64,000 bases of DNA from CAZPNX01 sp964518765 (GTDB taxonomy: Bacteria > Edwardsbacteria > AC1 > EtOH8). This document shows positions 41,278-49,981 of the stretch, piece after piece. The translations under genes were made by a program, and so were the position numbers. How positions within the stretch are numbered: position 1 is the stretch's first letter; every line of letters begins with the position of its first letter. Below the pieces are notes generated by a model that made no database searches, was not told the DNA's origin, and saw nothing but the letters and a program-made list of their open reading frames with translations. The DNA lies in contig CAZFJC010000004.1 in the NCBI GenBank assembly GCA_964518765.1, positions 1-64,000 on the forward strand. Reading direction: 5' to 3'.

Positions 41278-42051
41278 ATGAAGACCAAGCTAGACATCGC
41301 CCGCAACTGGCTGCCGCGCTACACCGGGATGCCGGTCGAGGAGTACGGCGACTACATCCTGCTCACTAACTTCGACGACTACATGGCCCGTTTCTGCCGC
41401 CGCTTCGGCTGCCATCCCCGGGGCAAGGGCCGACCCATGCAGGCCGCCACCAACTCGCAGGGGCTGACCATGGTCAACTGCGGGCTGGGCAGCCCGGCCA
41501 TGGCCACCATTATGGACCTGCTTTCCGCCCGCAAGCCCAAGGGGGTGCTGTTCCTGGGCAAGTGCGGTGGGCTCAAGAGGTCGGCTGAGCTGGGCCACTT
41601 CATCCTGCCCATCGGCGCCATCCGCGGCGAGGGCACCTCCAACGACTACCTCCCCCCCGAGGTCCCGGCCCTGCCCTCGTTCAAGCTTCACAAGTTCGTC
41701 TCCGGGAAACTGCAGCAGAGGGACCTGGAGTACCGCACCGGCGTGGTCTACACCACCAACCGCCGGGTTTGGGAGTGGGACGAGGCCTTCAAGCAGTACC
41801 TGCGCAAGCTGACGGCCATCGCCATCGACATGGAGACCGCCACCCTGTTCACCGTGGGGCACGCCAACCAGATCGCCCGTGGTGCCCTGCTGCTGGTGTC
41901 CGACGTCCCCATGGTCCCGAACGGGATCAAGACCGAGAAGAGCGACCGCGAGGTCACTCGCAAGTTCGCCGAGCTGCACCTGGAGATAGGCATCGAAAGC
42001 ATGACCGAGATTGGACGCCTGGGCGAGAAGATCAAGCATTTCCGGTACTGA
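41278..42051 (+). CDS. amn: AMP nucleosidase
   Basis: 257 aa, nucleoside phosphorylase fold. The blocks GLGSPAMATIMDLLSARKPKGVLFLGKCGGLK and AIDMETATLFTVGHANQIARGALLLVSD match the short AMP nucleosidase group found mainly in Bacteroidetes, which hydrolyses AMP to adenine and ribose 5-phosphate. It lacks the N-terminal domain of the E. coli enzyme. It is 59 bp upstream of nfeD. Confidence 0.85.
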   Translation: MKTKLDIARNWLPRYTGMPVEEYGDYILLTNFDDYMARFCRRFGCHPRGKGRPMQAATNSQGLTMVNCGLGSPAMATIMDLLSARKPKGVLFLGKCGGLKRSAELGHFILPIGAIRGEGTSNDYLPPEVPALPSFKLHKFVSGKLQQRDLEYRTGVVYTTNRRVWEWDEAFKQYLRKLTAIAIDMETATLFTVGHANQIARGALLLVSDVPMVPNGIKTEKSDREVTRKFAELHLEIGIESMTEIGRLGEKIKHFRY

Positions 42052-42110
42052 ATGAAGAATACCGAATACTGAAGACCGAAACCTGTTGCTTGATATTTGA
42101 GAAGTAAAAG

Positions 42111-43391
42111 ATGAAAAGCATTCTCGCTGTCTTTTTGGTCCTGTCATCCGTCGCCCTGCCCGCCTCGGCCTCGGCCGTCATGGTGGCCCGGATGGAGGGC
42201 GCCATCAGCCCGGCCTCGGCCCGCTACCTGGCCGGGGCGGTGGATCGAGCCAACCGCGCCAAGGCGGAATGCCTGGTGATCATGATGGACACCCCGGGAG
42301 GCCTGGACGAGTCCATGCGCCAGGTGATAAAGAAGATCATGGCCTCCGAAGTACCGGTGGTGGTCTTCGTGGCTCCCCAGGGATCGCGGGCGGCCTCGGC
42401 CGGCGCCTTCATCACCCTCTCGGCCCACCTGGCGGCCATGGCCCCGGGCACCAGTATCGGCGCCGCCCACCCGGTGTCCATCGGCCAGGGCGGCCAGCAG
42501 GACTCCACCATGGCCGGCAAGGTCACCAACGACGCCGCCGCCTACATCCGCTCCATCGCCGAAAAGAGGGGCCGGGACGTGGCCTGGGCCGACTCCGCCG
42601 TCCGCCGCAGCGTGTCCCTGTCGGAGACCGAGGCCCTGAGGCGGCGCGTCATCGACCTAGTGGCCCCGGATCTGGAGGCCCTGCTGGACTCGCTGGATGG
42701 ACGTAAGGTTATGGTCGGCGACGACACCCTGGCTTTGGCGGTAAAAGACGCGGAACGGACCGAGGTGGTGATGACCTGGCGCGACCGGTTCCTGGCCGGC
42801 ATCGCCAACCCCAACATCGCCTACATTCTGTTCATGATCGGCCTCTTGGGTTTATACTTCGAGTTCTCCAATCCCGGGGCCATCCTGCCCGGCGTGGCCG
42901 GGGCCATTTCCCTGATCCTGGCCTTCTTCGCCTTCCAGGCCCTGCCGGTTAACGTGGCCGGCATCCTGCTGATACTTCTGTCGATCGTCCTCTTCATCCT
43001 CGACGTCAAGGCCGCCACCCACGGAATCCTCAGCATAGGAGGTGTGATCGCCATGTTCATAGGATCGGTGATGCTCTTCCAGACGCCGGACCCGGCTATG
43101 CGGGTTTCACTGCAAGTAATCATCCCGGTGGTCCTGGCCTGCGCCGCCTTCTTTATCGTCGGCGTCTGGCTGTCGGTCAGGGTCCTGGGTAAAAAGCCGG
43201 TCACCGGGGACAAGGGCCTGCTGTGGCAGGAGGGCGACGCCCGCACCGAGATAAGCAGGGACGGCGGCTCGGCCTTCGTGGCCGGCTCCCACTGGGAGGC
43301 TTGGTCCAACTACACCATACCCAAGGGGGCCAAGATCAAAGTGGTTGACGTGAAAGGCATGAAGGTCAAGGTCGAGGAGCTCCGCGACTGA
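42111..43391 (+). CDS. NfeD-family membrane serine protease
   Basis: 426 aa. Signal peptide (about 1-21), ClpP/crotonase-like protease domain about 22-235 with the Ser motif SRAASAGAF and DTPGG, four membrane helices about 240-350, and a C-terminal OB-fold NfeD domain (GKKPVTGDKGLLWQEGDARTE). Full-length NfeD proteins cleave slipin. The slipin gene follows on the same strand after a 377-bp spacer holding a decayed S23 gene. Confidence 0.93.
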   Translation: MKSILAVFLVLSSVALPASASAVMVARMEGAISPASARYLAGAVDRANRAKAECLVIMMDTPGGLDESMRQVIKKIMASEVPVVVFVAPQGSRAASAGAFITLSAHLAAMAPGTSIGAAHPVSIGQGGQQDSTMAGKVTNDAAAYIRSIAEKRGRDVAWADSAVRRSVSLSETEALRRRVIDLVAPDLEALLDSLDGRKVMVGDDTLALAVKDAERTEVVMTWRDRFLAGIANPNIAYILFMIGLLGLYFEFSNPGAILPGVAGAISLILAFFAFQALPVNVAGILLILLSIVLFILDVKAATHGILSIGGVIAMFIGSVMLFQTPDPAMRVSLQVIIPVVLACAAFFIVGVWLSVRVLGKKPVTGDKGLLWQEGDARTEISRDGGSAFVAGSHWEAWSNYTIPKGAKIKVVDVKGMKVKVEELRD

Positions 43392-43425
43392 TCCCAATAC
43401 CAGGGTCAAGGTCCTAAAGACGACG

Positions 43426-43692
43426 AAAAGCTTTCGGGATCTCATCGTTTGTCAGAATTCCTCTCAACGGCGCCATCGGTCTATTAGGGCGACTTGGGAT
43501 TTTCTCATAACGCGGATTTCGGCCTCACCTCTGCCATACCCAGGATTCGACAGGATAGTTGAAAACACAATCTTTATAGCCTCTGACATTGGTCATTGCC
43601 CCGAAACCAATTTCAAGGAGATGTATGAATCGTCTGATGAGGTCGGTAAAATGTTCCGTGGCCTGATCGATTCGCCGGGTTCTCCCAGATAA
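43426..43692 (+). pseudogene. Second decayed S23/four-helix-bundle gene fragment
   Basis: KSFRDLIVCQNSSQ at the start, NADFGLTSAIPR in another frame, and FIASDIGHCPETNFKEMYESSDEVGKMFRGLIDS before the stop at 43690 together trace an S23 protein with several frame changes and a missing middle. It sits between nfeD and slipin, which are normally adjacent. The left limit is uncertain. Confidence 0.75.
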
Positions 43693-43768
43693 ATCCTGCC
43701 CCTTGTGCCTTTGCCCTTTAACCCCCACCTTGGAAAATAAGCATTAACAATAGTAAAGGAGCCCAAAG

Positions 43769-44530
43769 ATGTTCGGACCCATCATCTTCATCCTGTTCGT
43801 CCTCTTCATCCTGGTCAACACCATCAAGATCCTGCGGGAGTACGAGCGGGGCGTGGTCTTCCGCCTGGGCCGCTACGTCGGCACCCGGGGGCCGGGGCTG
43901 ATCCTTTTGATCCCCCTGTTCGAGAAGATGGTCAAGGTCTCCCTGCGCACCGTGGCCCTGGACGTGCCGCCCCAGGAGGTCATCACCAAAGACAACGTCT
44001 CCATCAAGGTCAACGCCGTCATGTATTTCAACGCCTTCATCCCGGAGAAGGCGGTGATCGCCGTCGAGGACTACATGTACGCCACCTCCCAGATGGGCCA
44101 GACCACCCTGCGTTCCATCCTGGGCGAACACGAGCTGGACGATCTGCTCTCCAACCGGGAGAAGATCAATCAGATGCTGCAGAAGGTCATCGACGAACGC
44201 ACCGACCCCTGGGGCGTCAAGGTGACCGCGGTCGAGGTCAAGGACGTGGATTTGCCCGAGGGCATGCGCCGGGCCATGGCCAAGCAGGCCGAGGCCGAGC
44301 GGGAGCGAAGGGCCAAGATCATCCACGCCGACGGCGAGTTCCAGGCCTCCACCAAGCTCAAGGACGCGGCCACGGTCATGGCCCAAGAGCCGGTGACCGT
44401 CCAGCTGCGCTACCTGCAGACCCTGACCGAGATCGCGGTGGAGAAGAACAGCACCATCATCTTCCCCCTGCCCATCGAGTTCATGAAGTACTTCACCCAG
44501 ATAATCGAAGGCCGAGAGAAGAAGGCGTAA
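43769..44530 (+). CDS. Slipin (stomatin/SPFH-domain membrane protein)
   Basis: 253 aa. N-terminal membrane segment 1-18, then the SPFH domain (EYERGVVFRLGRYVGTRGPGLILLIP ... VPPQEVITKDNVSIKVNAVMYF) and a coiled-coil region (AMAKQAEAERERRAKIIHADGEFQAS). Slipins form large ring assemblies in membranes and partner with NfeD. AAAGGAG site 9 nt upstream of the ATG; followed by a terminator. Confidence 0.95.
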   Translation: MFGPIIFILFVLFILVNTIKILREYERGVVFRLGRYVGTRGPGLILLIPLFEKMVKVSLRTVALDVPPQEVITKDNVSIKVNAVMYFNAFIPEKAVIAVEDYMYATSQMGQTTLRSILGEHELDDLLSNREKINQMLQKVIDERTDPWGVKVTAVEVKDVDLPEGMRRAMAKQAEAERERRAKIIHADGEFQASTKLKDAATVMAQEPVTVQLRYLQTLTEIAVEKNSTIIFPLPIEFMKYFTQIIEGREKKA

Positions 44531-44542
44531 ACCTGAAACGGG

Positions 44543-44571
44543 AAGCGGCGGCCTTTCGGCCGCCGCTTTTT
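44543..44571 (+). terminator. Intrinsic terminator after slipin gene
   Basis: GCGGCGGCC, loop TTTC, GGCCGCCGC, then TTTTT. A strong Rho-independent terminator 12 bp after the stop codon. Confidence 0.9.
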
Positions 44572-44624
44572 ATATTGCATTTTATGGCGTTTGTTACTAT
44601 AATTTAAATTATCGGGCTTGCTCT

Positions 44625-45275
44625 TTAATACCTATGGGCTCGGAACTGACCCTCCTCCCAGGACAGCAGCAGGAAGATGGTGTAGGGCGAGAACTGGCCC
44701 TCCAGGCTGCAGCGCTCGATGGCTCCCTCCTTGACGTAGATGCAGCCCTGCTGGCCGCTGGGGTGCTCCAGCTCCACGTGCCCGCTCCAGCCGCCGATGA
44801 AGAACATGTCCAGTATCTTGAAGATGCTGATGCGTGACAGGTCGCCCTCGAAGTCCTTGGCCTTGCGCTCCAGCATCTGCCGGGCCTTGGCCGAGAACTT
44901 GAGCCGCAGGTCGACCGCCTTGAACAGCTCCTCCTTCTTCATGGGCTTGATGAGGTACTTGGCGGCCCCGACCGCATAGCCGTGGATCATGCTGGCCAGG
45001 TCGGCCTTGGCCGAGAGCAGGATCACCGGGATGTGCCACAGCTCCGGGTGTCGCTTCATGTGGCGGCATAGCTCGTAGCCATCCATCAGCGGCATCATGA
45101 TATCCGAAAGCACCAGATCGGGCTTGGCCTGCCAAGCCATGGCCAGCCCCTCCTGGCCGTTCTGGGCCTTGATGACCTGGTAGCCCTGGGCCTTCAGCTG
45201 AAACTCGATTAAACGGGCCATATTGGCCTCGTCCTCGACCACCAGCACGGTGTAAGTCTCCCTGTGGTTCTCCAT
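44625..45275 (-). CDS. Response regulator with PATAN (DUF4388) output domain
   Basis: 216 aa. Receiver domain about 8-125 with the acidic pair EDE, phospho-acceptor Asp in LVLSDIMMP, and Lys in LIKPMK. The C-terminal half (DFEGDLSRISIFKILDMFFIGGWSGHVELEHPSGQQGCIYVKEGAIERC) is a PATAN/DUF4388 domain, a protein-interaction module often tied to gliding or type IV pilus control. No histidine kinase adjoins. Single gene with its own promoter. Confidence 0.9.
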   Translation of the reverse strand: MENHRETYTVLVVEDEANMARLIEFQLKAQGYQVIKAQNGQEGLAMAWQAKPDLVLSDIMMPLMDGYELCRHMKRHPELWHIPVILLSAKADLASMIHGYAVGAAKYLIKPMKKEELFKAVDLRLKFSAKARQMLERKAKDFEGDLSRISIFKILDMFFIGGWSGHVELEHPSGQQGCIYVKEGAIERCSLEGQFSPYTIFLLLSWEEGQFRAHRY

Positions 45276-45284
45276 ATCGCCATT

Positions 45285-45313
45285 AGTATATAAGAAATTG
45301 GGACTATTTTCAA
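45285..45313 (-). promoter_or_regulatory. Sigma70-type promoter of the response regulator gene
   Basis: TTGAAA (45313-45308), 17-bp spacer, TATACT (45290-45285), 10 bp from the start codon. It overlaps the start region of the divergent DUF6512 gene, which has its own TATAAT at 45317-45322. Confidence 0.65.
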
Positions 45314-45329
45314 CCTTATAATTCGGCCC

Positions 45330-45890
45330 ATGCCCCGCCCCGAATCCAAGCCCGATAGAAACATCCGCGGCCTGCTAACCTGGCAGTCCGGCGGTTTCCT
45401 GTTCATCGTGGCTGCCGGCTCCCTGTTCCACTTCTTCTACGGCTGGTTTGGGCCATCGAAGCTGCTGGCCGCCGTCTTCCCGGTCAACGAGAGCCTCTGG
45501 GAGCACCTCAAGCTGGGCTACTGGCCTTTGCTGCTCTTCACCATGGTCCAATCGCTGGCCATGCGCTGGAGGGCGGCCAACCTGTGGGGGGCGGCCGGCA
45601 TCGGTATCATCGTTCTGCAGGGGACTATCCTGGCGGTCTTCTATTCCTATACCTCTGCCACCGGCCGTCCCGTCCTGGCCCTGGACATCGGCTCCTTTGT
45701 CCTGGGCGCCCTTCTATGCCAGACGGCAGGCTTTTGGATAATGGCCAAATCTCGCCCCTCCCGTCCGTTAAACAAACTTGGGGGTTGGATCCTGGCCCTC
45801 CACGGCCTGGCCTTGGTCGTCTTCACCTTCGCCACCCCCCGCCTGCCCATATTCATGGACGGCCGGACAGGCATCTACGGGGTGCCATGA
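45330..45890 (+). CDS. DUF6512-family integral membrane protein
   Basis: 186 aa, five predicted membrane helices. The segment LFHFFYGWFGPSKLLAAVFPVNESLWEHLKLGYWP contains the DUF6512 signature (PVNESxWEHLKL). Function unknown. TATAAT at 45317-45322 ends 7 nt before the ATG, so this may be a leaderless mRNA. It overlaps the following ATL gene by ATGA. Confidence 0.75.
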   Translation: MPRPESKPDRNIRGLLTWQSGGFLFIVAAGSLFHFFYGWFGPSKLLAAVFPVNESLWEHLKLGYWPLLLFTMVQSLAMRWRAANLWGAAGIGIIVLQGTILAVFYSYTSATGRPVLALDIGSFVLGALLCQTAGFWIMAKSRPSRPLNKLGGWILALHGLALVVFTFATPRLPIFMDGRTGIYGVP

Positions 45891-46204
45891 GGTCGAATGT
45901 ATCGGGTTTCTCGGATCGAGTAAAATCCGTCATAAGGAAGATCCCCCGCGGCCGGGTGGCCACCTACGGGCAGATAGCGAAGATGGCCGGCAATCATCGG
46001 GCGGCGCGGGCGGTGGTCTGGATACTGCATTCCAGCTCGGGCAAGCACGGCCTGCCCTGGCACCGGGTGGTAAACGGGAAAGGGATGATAGCCCTGAAGC
46101 CCGGAACCGGCTTCGAGGAGCAGGTGATGCGGCTGGTGGACGAGGGGGTGCGGGTGGGCAGGGGCGGCGAGGTAGATCTGAAGAAGTACCAATGGAAGCC
46201 ATGA
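45887..46204 (+). CDS. Alkyltransferase-like protein (ATL)
   Basis: 105 aa from the ATG at 45887. It has the MGMT DNA-binding fold (RKIPRGRVATYGQIAKMAG, HHRAARAVVWIL), but the catalytic PCHRV is PWHRV, with Trp in place of the alkyl-acceptor Cys. ATLs bind O6-alkylguanine lesions and direct them to nucleotide excision repair rather than removing the alkyl group. Co-transcribed with the membrane protein gene by ATGA overlap. Confidence 0.92.
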   Translation: MRSNVSGFSDRVKSVIRKIPRGRVATYGQIAKMAGNHRAARAVVWILHSSSGKHGLPWHRVVNGKGMIALKPGTGFEEQVMRLVDEGVRVGRGGEVDLKKYQWKP

Positions 46205-46282
46205 GCAAAAGCTTCATTATTTTGGTTCTTCAGGATTTATAGTGGGCAAGTATGAATATTGTAGCAATATATCTATCTCCAT

Positions 46283-46662
46283 GTTACTTTCTTGTGACCA
46301 AGAAAGTAACCAAAGAAGTCTTCCCGCCGTTCGGCCGAGCTCAGGCCGAGGCCCAGCGCTACGGAGGGCCAGGCATCCGCGCCGGCACTCATTGAACAAG
46401 ATCCATCAGGGGGCCAAACACCCAATGAGTGCTTTATCGGCGCTCGAAGCCCAGCCGCACCGCTGATGGCGGGACCCCGGGGTCGCCTCACCGCTGCTAC
46501 GCTGGGAAGGCTGGCGCTGACCACCCCTGTATCCCCTCCTTACCAAGGAGGGGACAATCGGGGAGGTCGTGATCAATGCTTTTAGACAGCCGGCATTGCG
46601 GCATCGTAGCAGCGCGGTGTAGCGACAGTTCTCTTTGGAGCTTTCTCTTTTGAAGAGAAAGC
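46283..46662. repeat. Non-coding repeat element with GTTACTTTCTTG hairpin ends
   Basis: GTTACTTTCTTG, TGAC, CAAGAAAGTAAC (46283-46310) is a perfect 12-bp hairpin at the left end; GCTTTCTCTT with AAGAGAAAGC (46640-46662) is a hairpin at the right. The interior is GC-rich without a supported coding frame and contains the smaller palindrome at 46519-46569. The motif GTTACTTTC...GAAAGTAACCAAAGAA occurs as dispersed repeats in many bacterial genomes. The 530-bp spacer between the ATL and alkD genes consists mostly of this. Confidence 0.55.
46519..46569. repeat. CCCCTCC/GGAGGGG palindrome
   Basis: TCCCCTCCTT, acc, AAGGAGGGGA nested inside GACCACCCC/GGGGAGGTC. Same family style as 19577-19663 and 49114-49165. 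Confidence 0.6.
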
Positions 46663-46737
46663 GGGAAAGAAGACAGGTTTTAACAAGCTCTATGGATTTG
46701 TAATAATCTGTTAACTTTATCCCTGCTAATTCACCTT

Positions 46738-47463
46738 ATGCCGACACTAAACTCGGAAGAGCCTATTTTTGAGATCCGCCGGAAGCTGGTGGCCAGGATC
46801 GAGCCCCGCTACCGGGAGGGCATCACCGCCTTCTTCAAGGGCGACCCGGTCAAGTTCCTCGGCGTCCGCACCCCCTACGTCCGGGCCATCTCCTCCAAGG
46901 CCTTCAAGGAGATCAAGGACGCGGGCAAGGCCGAGGTCTGGCGGCTGTGCGACCGCCTGCTGGCCTCGGGCTACGGCGAGGAGCGCACCGTCGCCTTCAA
47001 CTGGGCCTGGCGGATGCGTAAAAAGCTGGCGCCCTCCGATTTCAAGATATTCGAACGCTGGCTCGACAAGCACTGCGCCGACTGGGCCGGGGTGGACGAC
47101 CTGTCCTGCCACGTGTTGGGATATCTGCTCCACGAGCACCCTGGCCTCCTACCCCGCCTCGCGGCCTGGAGGCGCTCGCCCAAATGGTGGATGCGCCGGG
47201 CCTCGGCCGTGGCGTTGATCTATTCGGTACGTAGAAAGAAACAGCTCGCCTTGGTCCTGAAAACCGCCGACGCACTTTTAATGGACGAGCACGACCTGGT
47301 GCATAAGGGCTACGGCTGGCTGCTGAAGGAAGCGACCCGGCACTATCCGAAGATAGTGTTTGAATACGTACAAAAAAACAAGGCCCGCATGCCCCGCACC
47401 GCCCTGCGCTACGCCATCGAGAAGCTGCCGGCGGGCTGGAGGAAGCGGGCCATGGCCAAGTGA
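46738..47463 (+). CDS. alkD: DNA alkylation repair protein (AlkD-like)
   Basis: 241 aa built of HEAT-like helical repeats. Family blocks: FFKGDPVKFLGVRTPYVRAI, WVGVDD-type DWAGVDDLSCHVLG, WMRRASAVALIY, DEHDLVHKGYGWLLKE and RTALRYAIEKL. AlkD-type glycosylases excise positively charged alkylated bases without base flipping. The catalytic Asp and Trp residues in WAGVDD and the KGYGW helix are present. Single gene after a repeat-rich spacer. Confidence 0.93.
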   Translation: MPTLNSEEPIFEIRRKLVARIEPRYREGITAFFKGDPVKFLGVRTPYVRAISSKAFKEIKDAGKAEVWRLCDRLLASGYGEERTVAFNWAWRMRKKLAPSDFKIFERWLDKHCADWAGVDDLSCHVLGYLLHEHPGLLPRLAAWRRSPKWWMRRASAVALIYSVRRKKQLALVLKTADALLMDEHDLVHKGYGWLLKEATRHYPKIVFEYVQKNKARMPRTALRYAIEKLPAGWRKRAMAK

Positions 47464-47475
47464 CCTAACCTCTGT

Positions 47476-47611
47476 TGTCATGCTGAGAATGACTCCCCGC
47501 CAGACCCTTGAAGCATCTACTTATAATCCAGATCCTTCACTTCACGGGTCAGGCGAGGTACCCAGTTCAGTGCCAGCTCCAGCCAGGCTGGATGCCCTGC
47601 TCAGAATGACA
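47476..47611. repeat. TGTCATYCTGAG inverted-repeat element, copy at 47.5 kb
   Basis: TGTCATGCTGAG (47476-47487) and CTCAGAATGACA (47600-47611) are terminal inverted repeats, 11 of 12 matching, of a 136-bp non-coding element. Interior carries TTGAAGCATCT and ATCCTTCAC words shared by the family. Confidence 0.75.
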
Positions 47612-47633
47612 ATCAGAAAAACAGGAGACCGCC

Positions 47634-49115
47634 ATGCTGGAGATGATCGACCTCAAGAAAAAGCTCTCCAAGGCCCATTACAAGAAGACCATGGTCGAGC
47701 TGGAGCGCCGGGTCAACGAGCTGCAGCGGGCCTGCAAGGACGCCGGCCTTCCCACCATCCTGGTATTCGAGGGGCTGGAGGCGGCCGGCAAGGGCACCTG
47801 CATCAACAAGCTGATGCAGCCACTGGACCCGCGCGGCTTCAAGGTCAACCCCATCCACCCCCCGACCGAGGTAGAGAGGTTCTGGCCATTCCTTATCCGC
47901 TTCTGGAAGCTGCTGCCGGCCCGGGGCCGGCTGGCCATCTTCGATCACAGCTGGTACGAGGAACTGCTGGCGGCCCGGGTGCAAGGGGAGGTTTCCTCCT
48001 CCAAGTGGCAGCGGGCCCTGGACGAGGTCCTGGCCTTCGAGCGCCAGCAGGCCGACGACGGCGCGGTCATGGTCAAGTTCTGGATGCACATCTCCAAGAA
48101 GGAGCAGGCCAAGCGCTTCAAAGAGATGGAGTCCAACAAGGCCCTCAAGTGGAAGATAGGTAAGGCCGAGTGGAAGCAGCATGAGAATTACGGCAAGCAC
48201 ATCAAGACGGCCGAGGAGATGATGGAGCGGACCAGCACCGCCCGGGCGCCCTGGATAATAGTGGAGTCGCACGATCGCCGCTTCGCCACCGTCAAGGTCT
48301 TCGAAACGCTCATCGCCACCTGGGAGGCGGCCCTGGAAAGGCAGCGAACAGCTTTAAGATCCATACCGACTTCGGCCGCTCCTGACAAGATCGTTCCCCG
48401 CAACGTCACCGTCCTCTCCAAGCTGGACATGTCCCAGAAGCTTCCCCGGGCCGAGTACGAAAGACAGGTGGACAAACTGCAGGACCGTTTGCGCGAGCTG
48501 GAGCACCTGATATACACCAAGAGGATCCCGGTGGTCATCTGCTACGAGGGCTGCGACGCCGCCGGCAAGGGGGGCAACATCAAGCGATTGGTCGGCAACC
48601 TCGACCCGCGCGGCTTCGAGGTCATCCCCATCGCCGCCCCCACCAAGGAGGAGCTGGCCCACCACTACCTGTGGCGCTTCGCCAACTGCATTCCTAAAGC
48701 TGGGCACATCACCATCTTCGACCGCACCTGGTACGGCCGGGTGATGGTGGAGCGCATCGAGGGCTTCTGCGAGCCTTCGGCCTGGCAGAGGGCCTACCGG
48801 GAGATCAACGAGTTCGAGGCACATTTGGCCGGCTACGGTACGGTCATCGTCAAGTTCTGGCTGCACATCGACCAGAACGAGCAGCTGAGACGATTCAAGG
48901 AAAGGCAGCGCCTCAAGTGGAAGCAGTGGAAGCTGACCGACGAGGACTGGCGCAACCGCAAGAAGTGGCCCCAGTACGAGGCGGCCATCAACGACATGCT
49001 GGCCAGCACCAGCACCAGCTACGCGCCGTGGACCATCATCGAGGCCAACGACAAGCTGTTCGCCCGCATCAAGGCCCTGAGGACGGTGGTCAGGGCGATA
49101 GAGGACAAGCTCTGA
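47634..49115 (+). CDS. Two-domain polyphosphate kinase 2 (polyphosphate:AMP phosphotransferase type)
   Basis: 493 aa with two PPK2 domains. First: Walker A EGLEAAGKGT (47-55), LDPRGFKV, lid FWPFLIRFWKLLPARG, FDHSWYEEL. Second: EGCDAAGKGG, LDPRGFEV, HHYLWRF, FDRTWYGRVMVERIEGF. In the class II (two-domain) enzymes the C-terminal domain phosphorylates AMP to ADP with polyphosphate; the N-terminal domain is less active. AGGAGA lies 5 nt upstream of the start. The first-domain residues look intact, so it may not be fully degenerate. Confidence 0.93.
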   Translation: MLEMIDLKKKLSKAHYKKTMVELERRVNELQRACKDAGLPTILVFEGLEAAGKGTCINKLMQPLDPRGFKVNPIHPPTEVERFWPFLIRFWKLLPARGRLAIFDHSWYEELLAARVQGEVSSSKWQRALDEVLAFERQQADDGAVMVKFWMHISKKEQAKRFKEMESNKALKWKIGKAEWKQHENYGKHIKTAEEMMERTSTARAPWIIVESHDRRFATVKVFETLIATWEAALERQRTALRSIPTSAAPDKIVPRNVTVLSKLDMSQKLPRAEYERQVDKLQDRLRELEHLIYTKRIPVVICYEGCDAAGKGGNIKRLVGNLDPRGFEVIPIAAPTKEELAHHYLWRFANCIPKAGHITIFDRTWYGRVMVERIEGFCEPSAWQRAYREINEFEAHLAGYGTVIVKFWLHIDQNEQLRRFKERQRLKWKQWKLTDEDWRNRKKWPQYEAAINDMLASTSTSYAPWTIIEANDKLFARIKALRTVVRAIEDKL

Positions 49116-49165
49116 CCCCACCCTCCTAAAGGCCTCCCCTCGAGGGGAGGCCTTTAGGAGGGGTC
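49114..49165. terminator. Long perfect palindrome after the PPK2 gene
   Basis: A 19-bp perfect stem (49122-49140 with 49143-49161, CCTCCTAAAGG...CCTTTAGGAGG) with loop CG begins at the stop codon of the PPK2 gene; outer GACCCC/GGGGTC extends it. No T tract, so it is a repeat used as an RNA end rather than a classical terminator. Confidence 0.6.
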
Positions 49166-49182
49166 AATAAGCGAAGCACCAC

Positions 49183-49863
49183 ATGCCAGACAAACCAGAC
49201 CACCTCGGCCACCGAAAACGCCTGCGGGAAAAGTTCCTCAAGGCCGGCGCCGCCAGCCTGCACGATTACGAGCTGGTGGAGCTGCTGCTGGCCTACGCCA
49301 TCCCCCGCCGGGATGTCAAGCCGGCCGCCAAGGCCTTGCTGAAAAAGTTCGGCAGCCTCCAGGGGCTGTTGGACGCCGACACTTCGGAGGTCTCCAAGGT
49401 CCAGGGGGTGGGATCGGCCAGCGCGGCCCTGGTCAAGCTGGTAAAGGAGCTCCACTGCCGCTCGCTGGCGCGCCAGATGAAGGGCCAGGACGCCTTGTCT
49501 TCGCCGAAGGCGGTGCTCGACTTCGCCCGGGCGGCCCTGGCCGGACAAGGCTCTGAGTGCTTCCTGGCCATTTTTCTCAACGCCAAGAACCGGGTGCTCG
49601 ATCACCGGATAATCCACGAGGGGACCATCGACCACGCCATCATCTACCCGCGGCGCATCATCGAGTCAGCGTTGGAGGCCCGGGCCGCCGGCCTGGTCCT
49701 GGTGCACAACCACCCCAGCGGCGATCCCACGCCCTCGGACGAGGACCGGCGGCTGACCAGATCGATACAGGAGGCGGCCCGGCCGCTTGACATCAGGGTG
49801 CTGGATCACATCGTCGTCGGCCGCGAGGGGTACTGCAGCTTCGCCGAGAAAAACCTTCTATAA
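49183..49863 (+). CDS. radC: RadC-family protein (JAB1/MPN domain)
   Basis: 226 aa. N-terminal helix-hairpin-helix domain (about 1-100; ALLKKFGSLQGLLDADTSEVSKVQGVG), then the RadC MPN domain with HNHPSGDPTPSDED, the JAMM ligands HxH and SxxD. RadC is a widespread protein without a proven repair role. Single gene. Confidence 0.93.
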   Translation: MPDKPDHLGHRKRLREKFLKAGAASLHDYELVELLLAYAIPRRDVKPAAKALLKKFGSLQGLLDADTSEVSKVQGVGSASAALVKLVKELHCRSLARQMKGQDALSSPKAVLDFARAALAGQGSECFLAIFLNAKNRVLDHRIIHEGTIDHAIIYPRRIIESALEARAAGLVLVHNHPSGDPTPSDEDRRLTRSIQEAARPLDIRVLDHIVVGREGYCSFAEKNLL

Positions 49864-49872
49864 CAAAATAAG

Positions 49873-49969
49873 CGTCATTCTGAGAACGGCCCCCTGCCTC
49901 GCTGTTGAAGAATCTAACTTTTGGCCGATCCCTCGGAAACAAGGATAAGAGCCCACCTCAGGATGAAGC
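49873..49969. repeat. TGTCATYCTGAG-type repeat, copy at 49.9 kb
   Basis: GTCATTCTGAGAAC at the left, CTCAGGATGA at the right and TTGAAGAATCT in between. Same family as 31321, 47476 and 60839, with a decayed right terminus. It overlaps the upstream region of the next gene. Confidence 0.6.
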
Positions 49970-49981
49970 GCCAAAGAGAGT

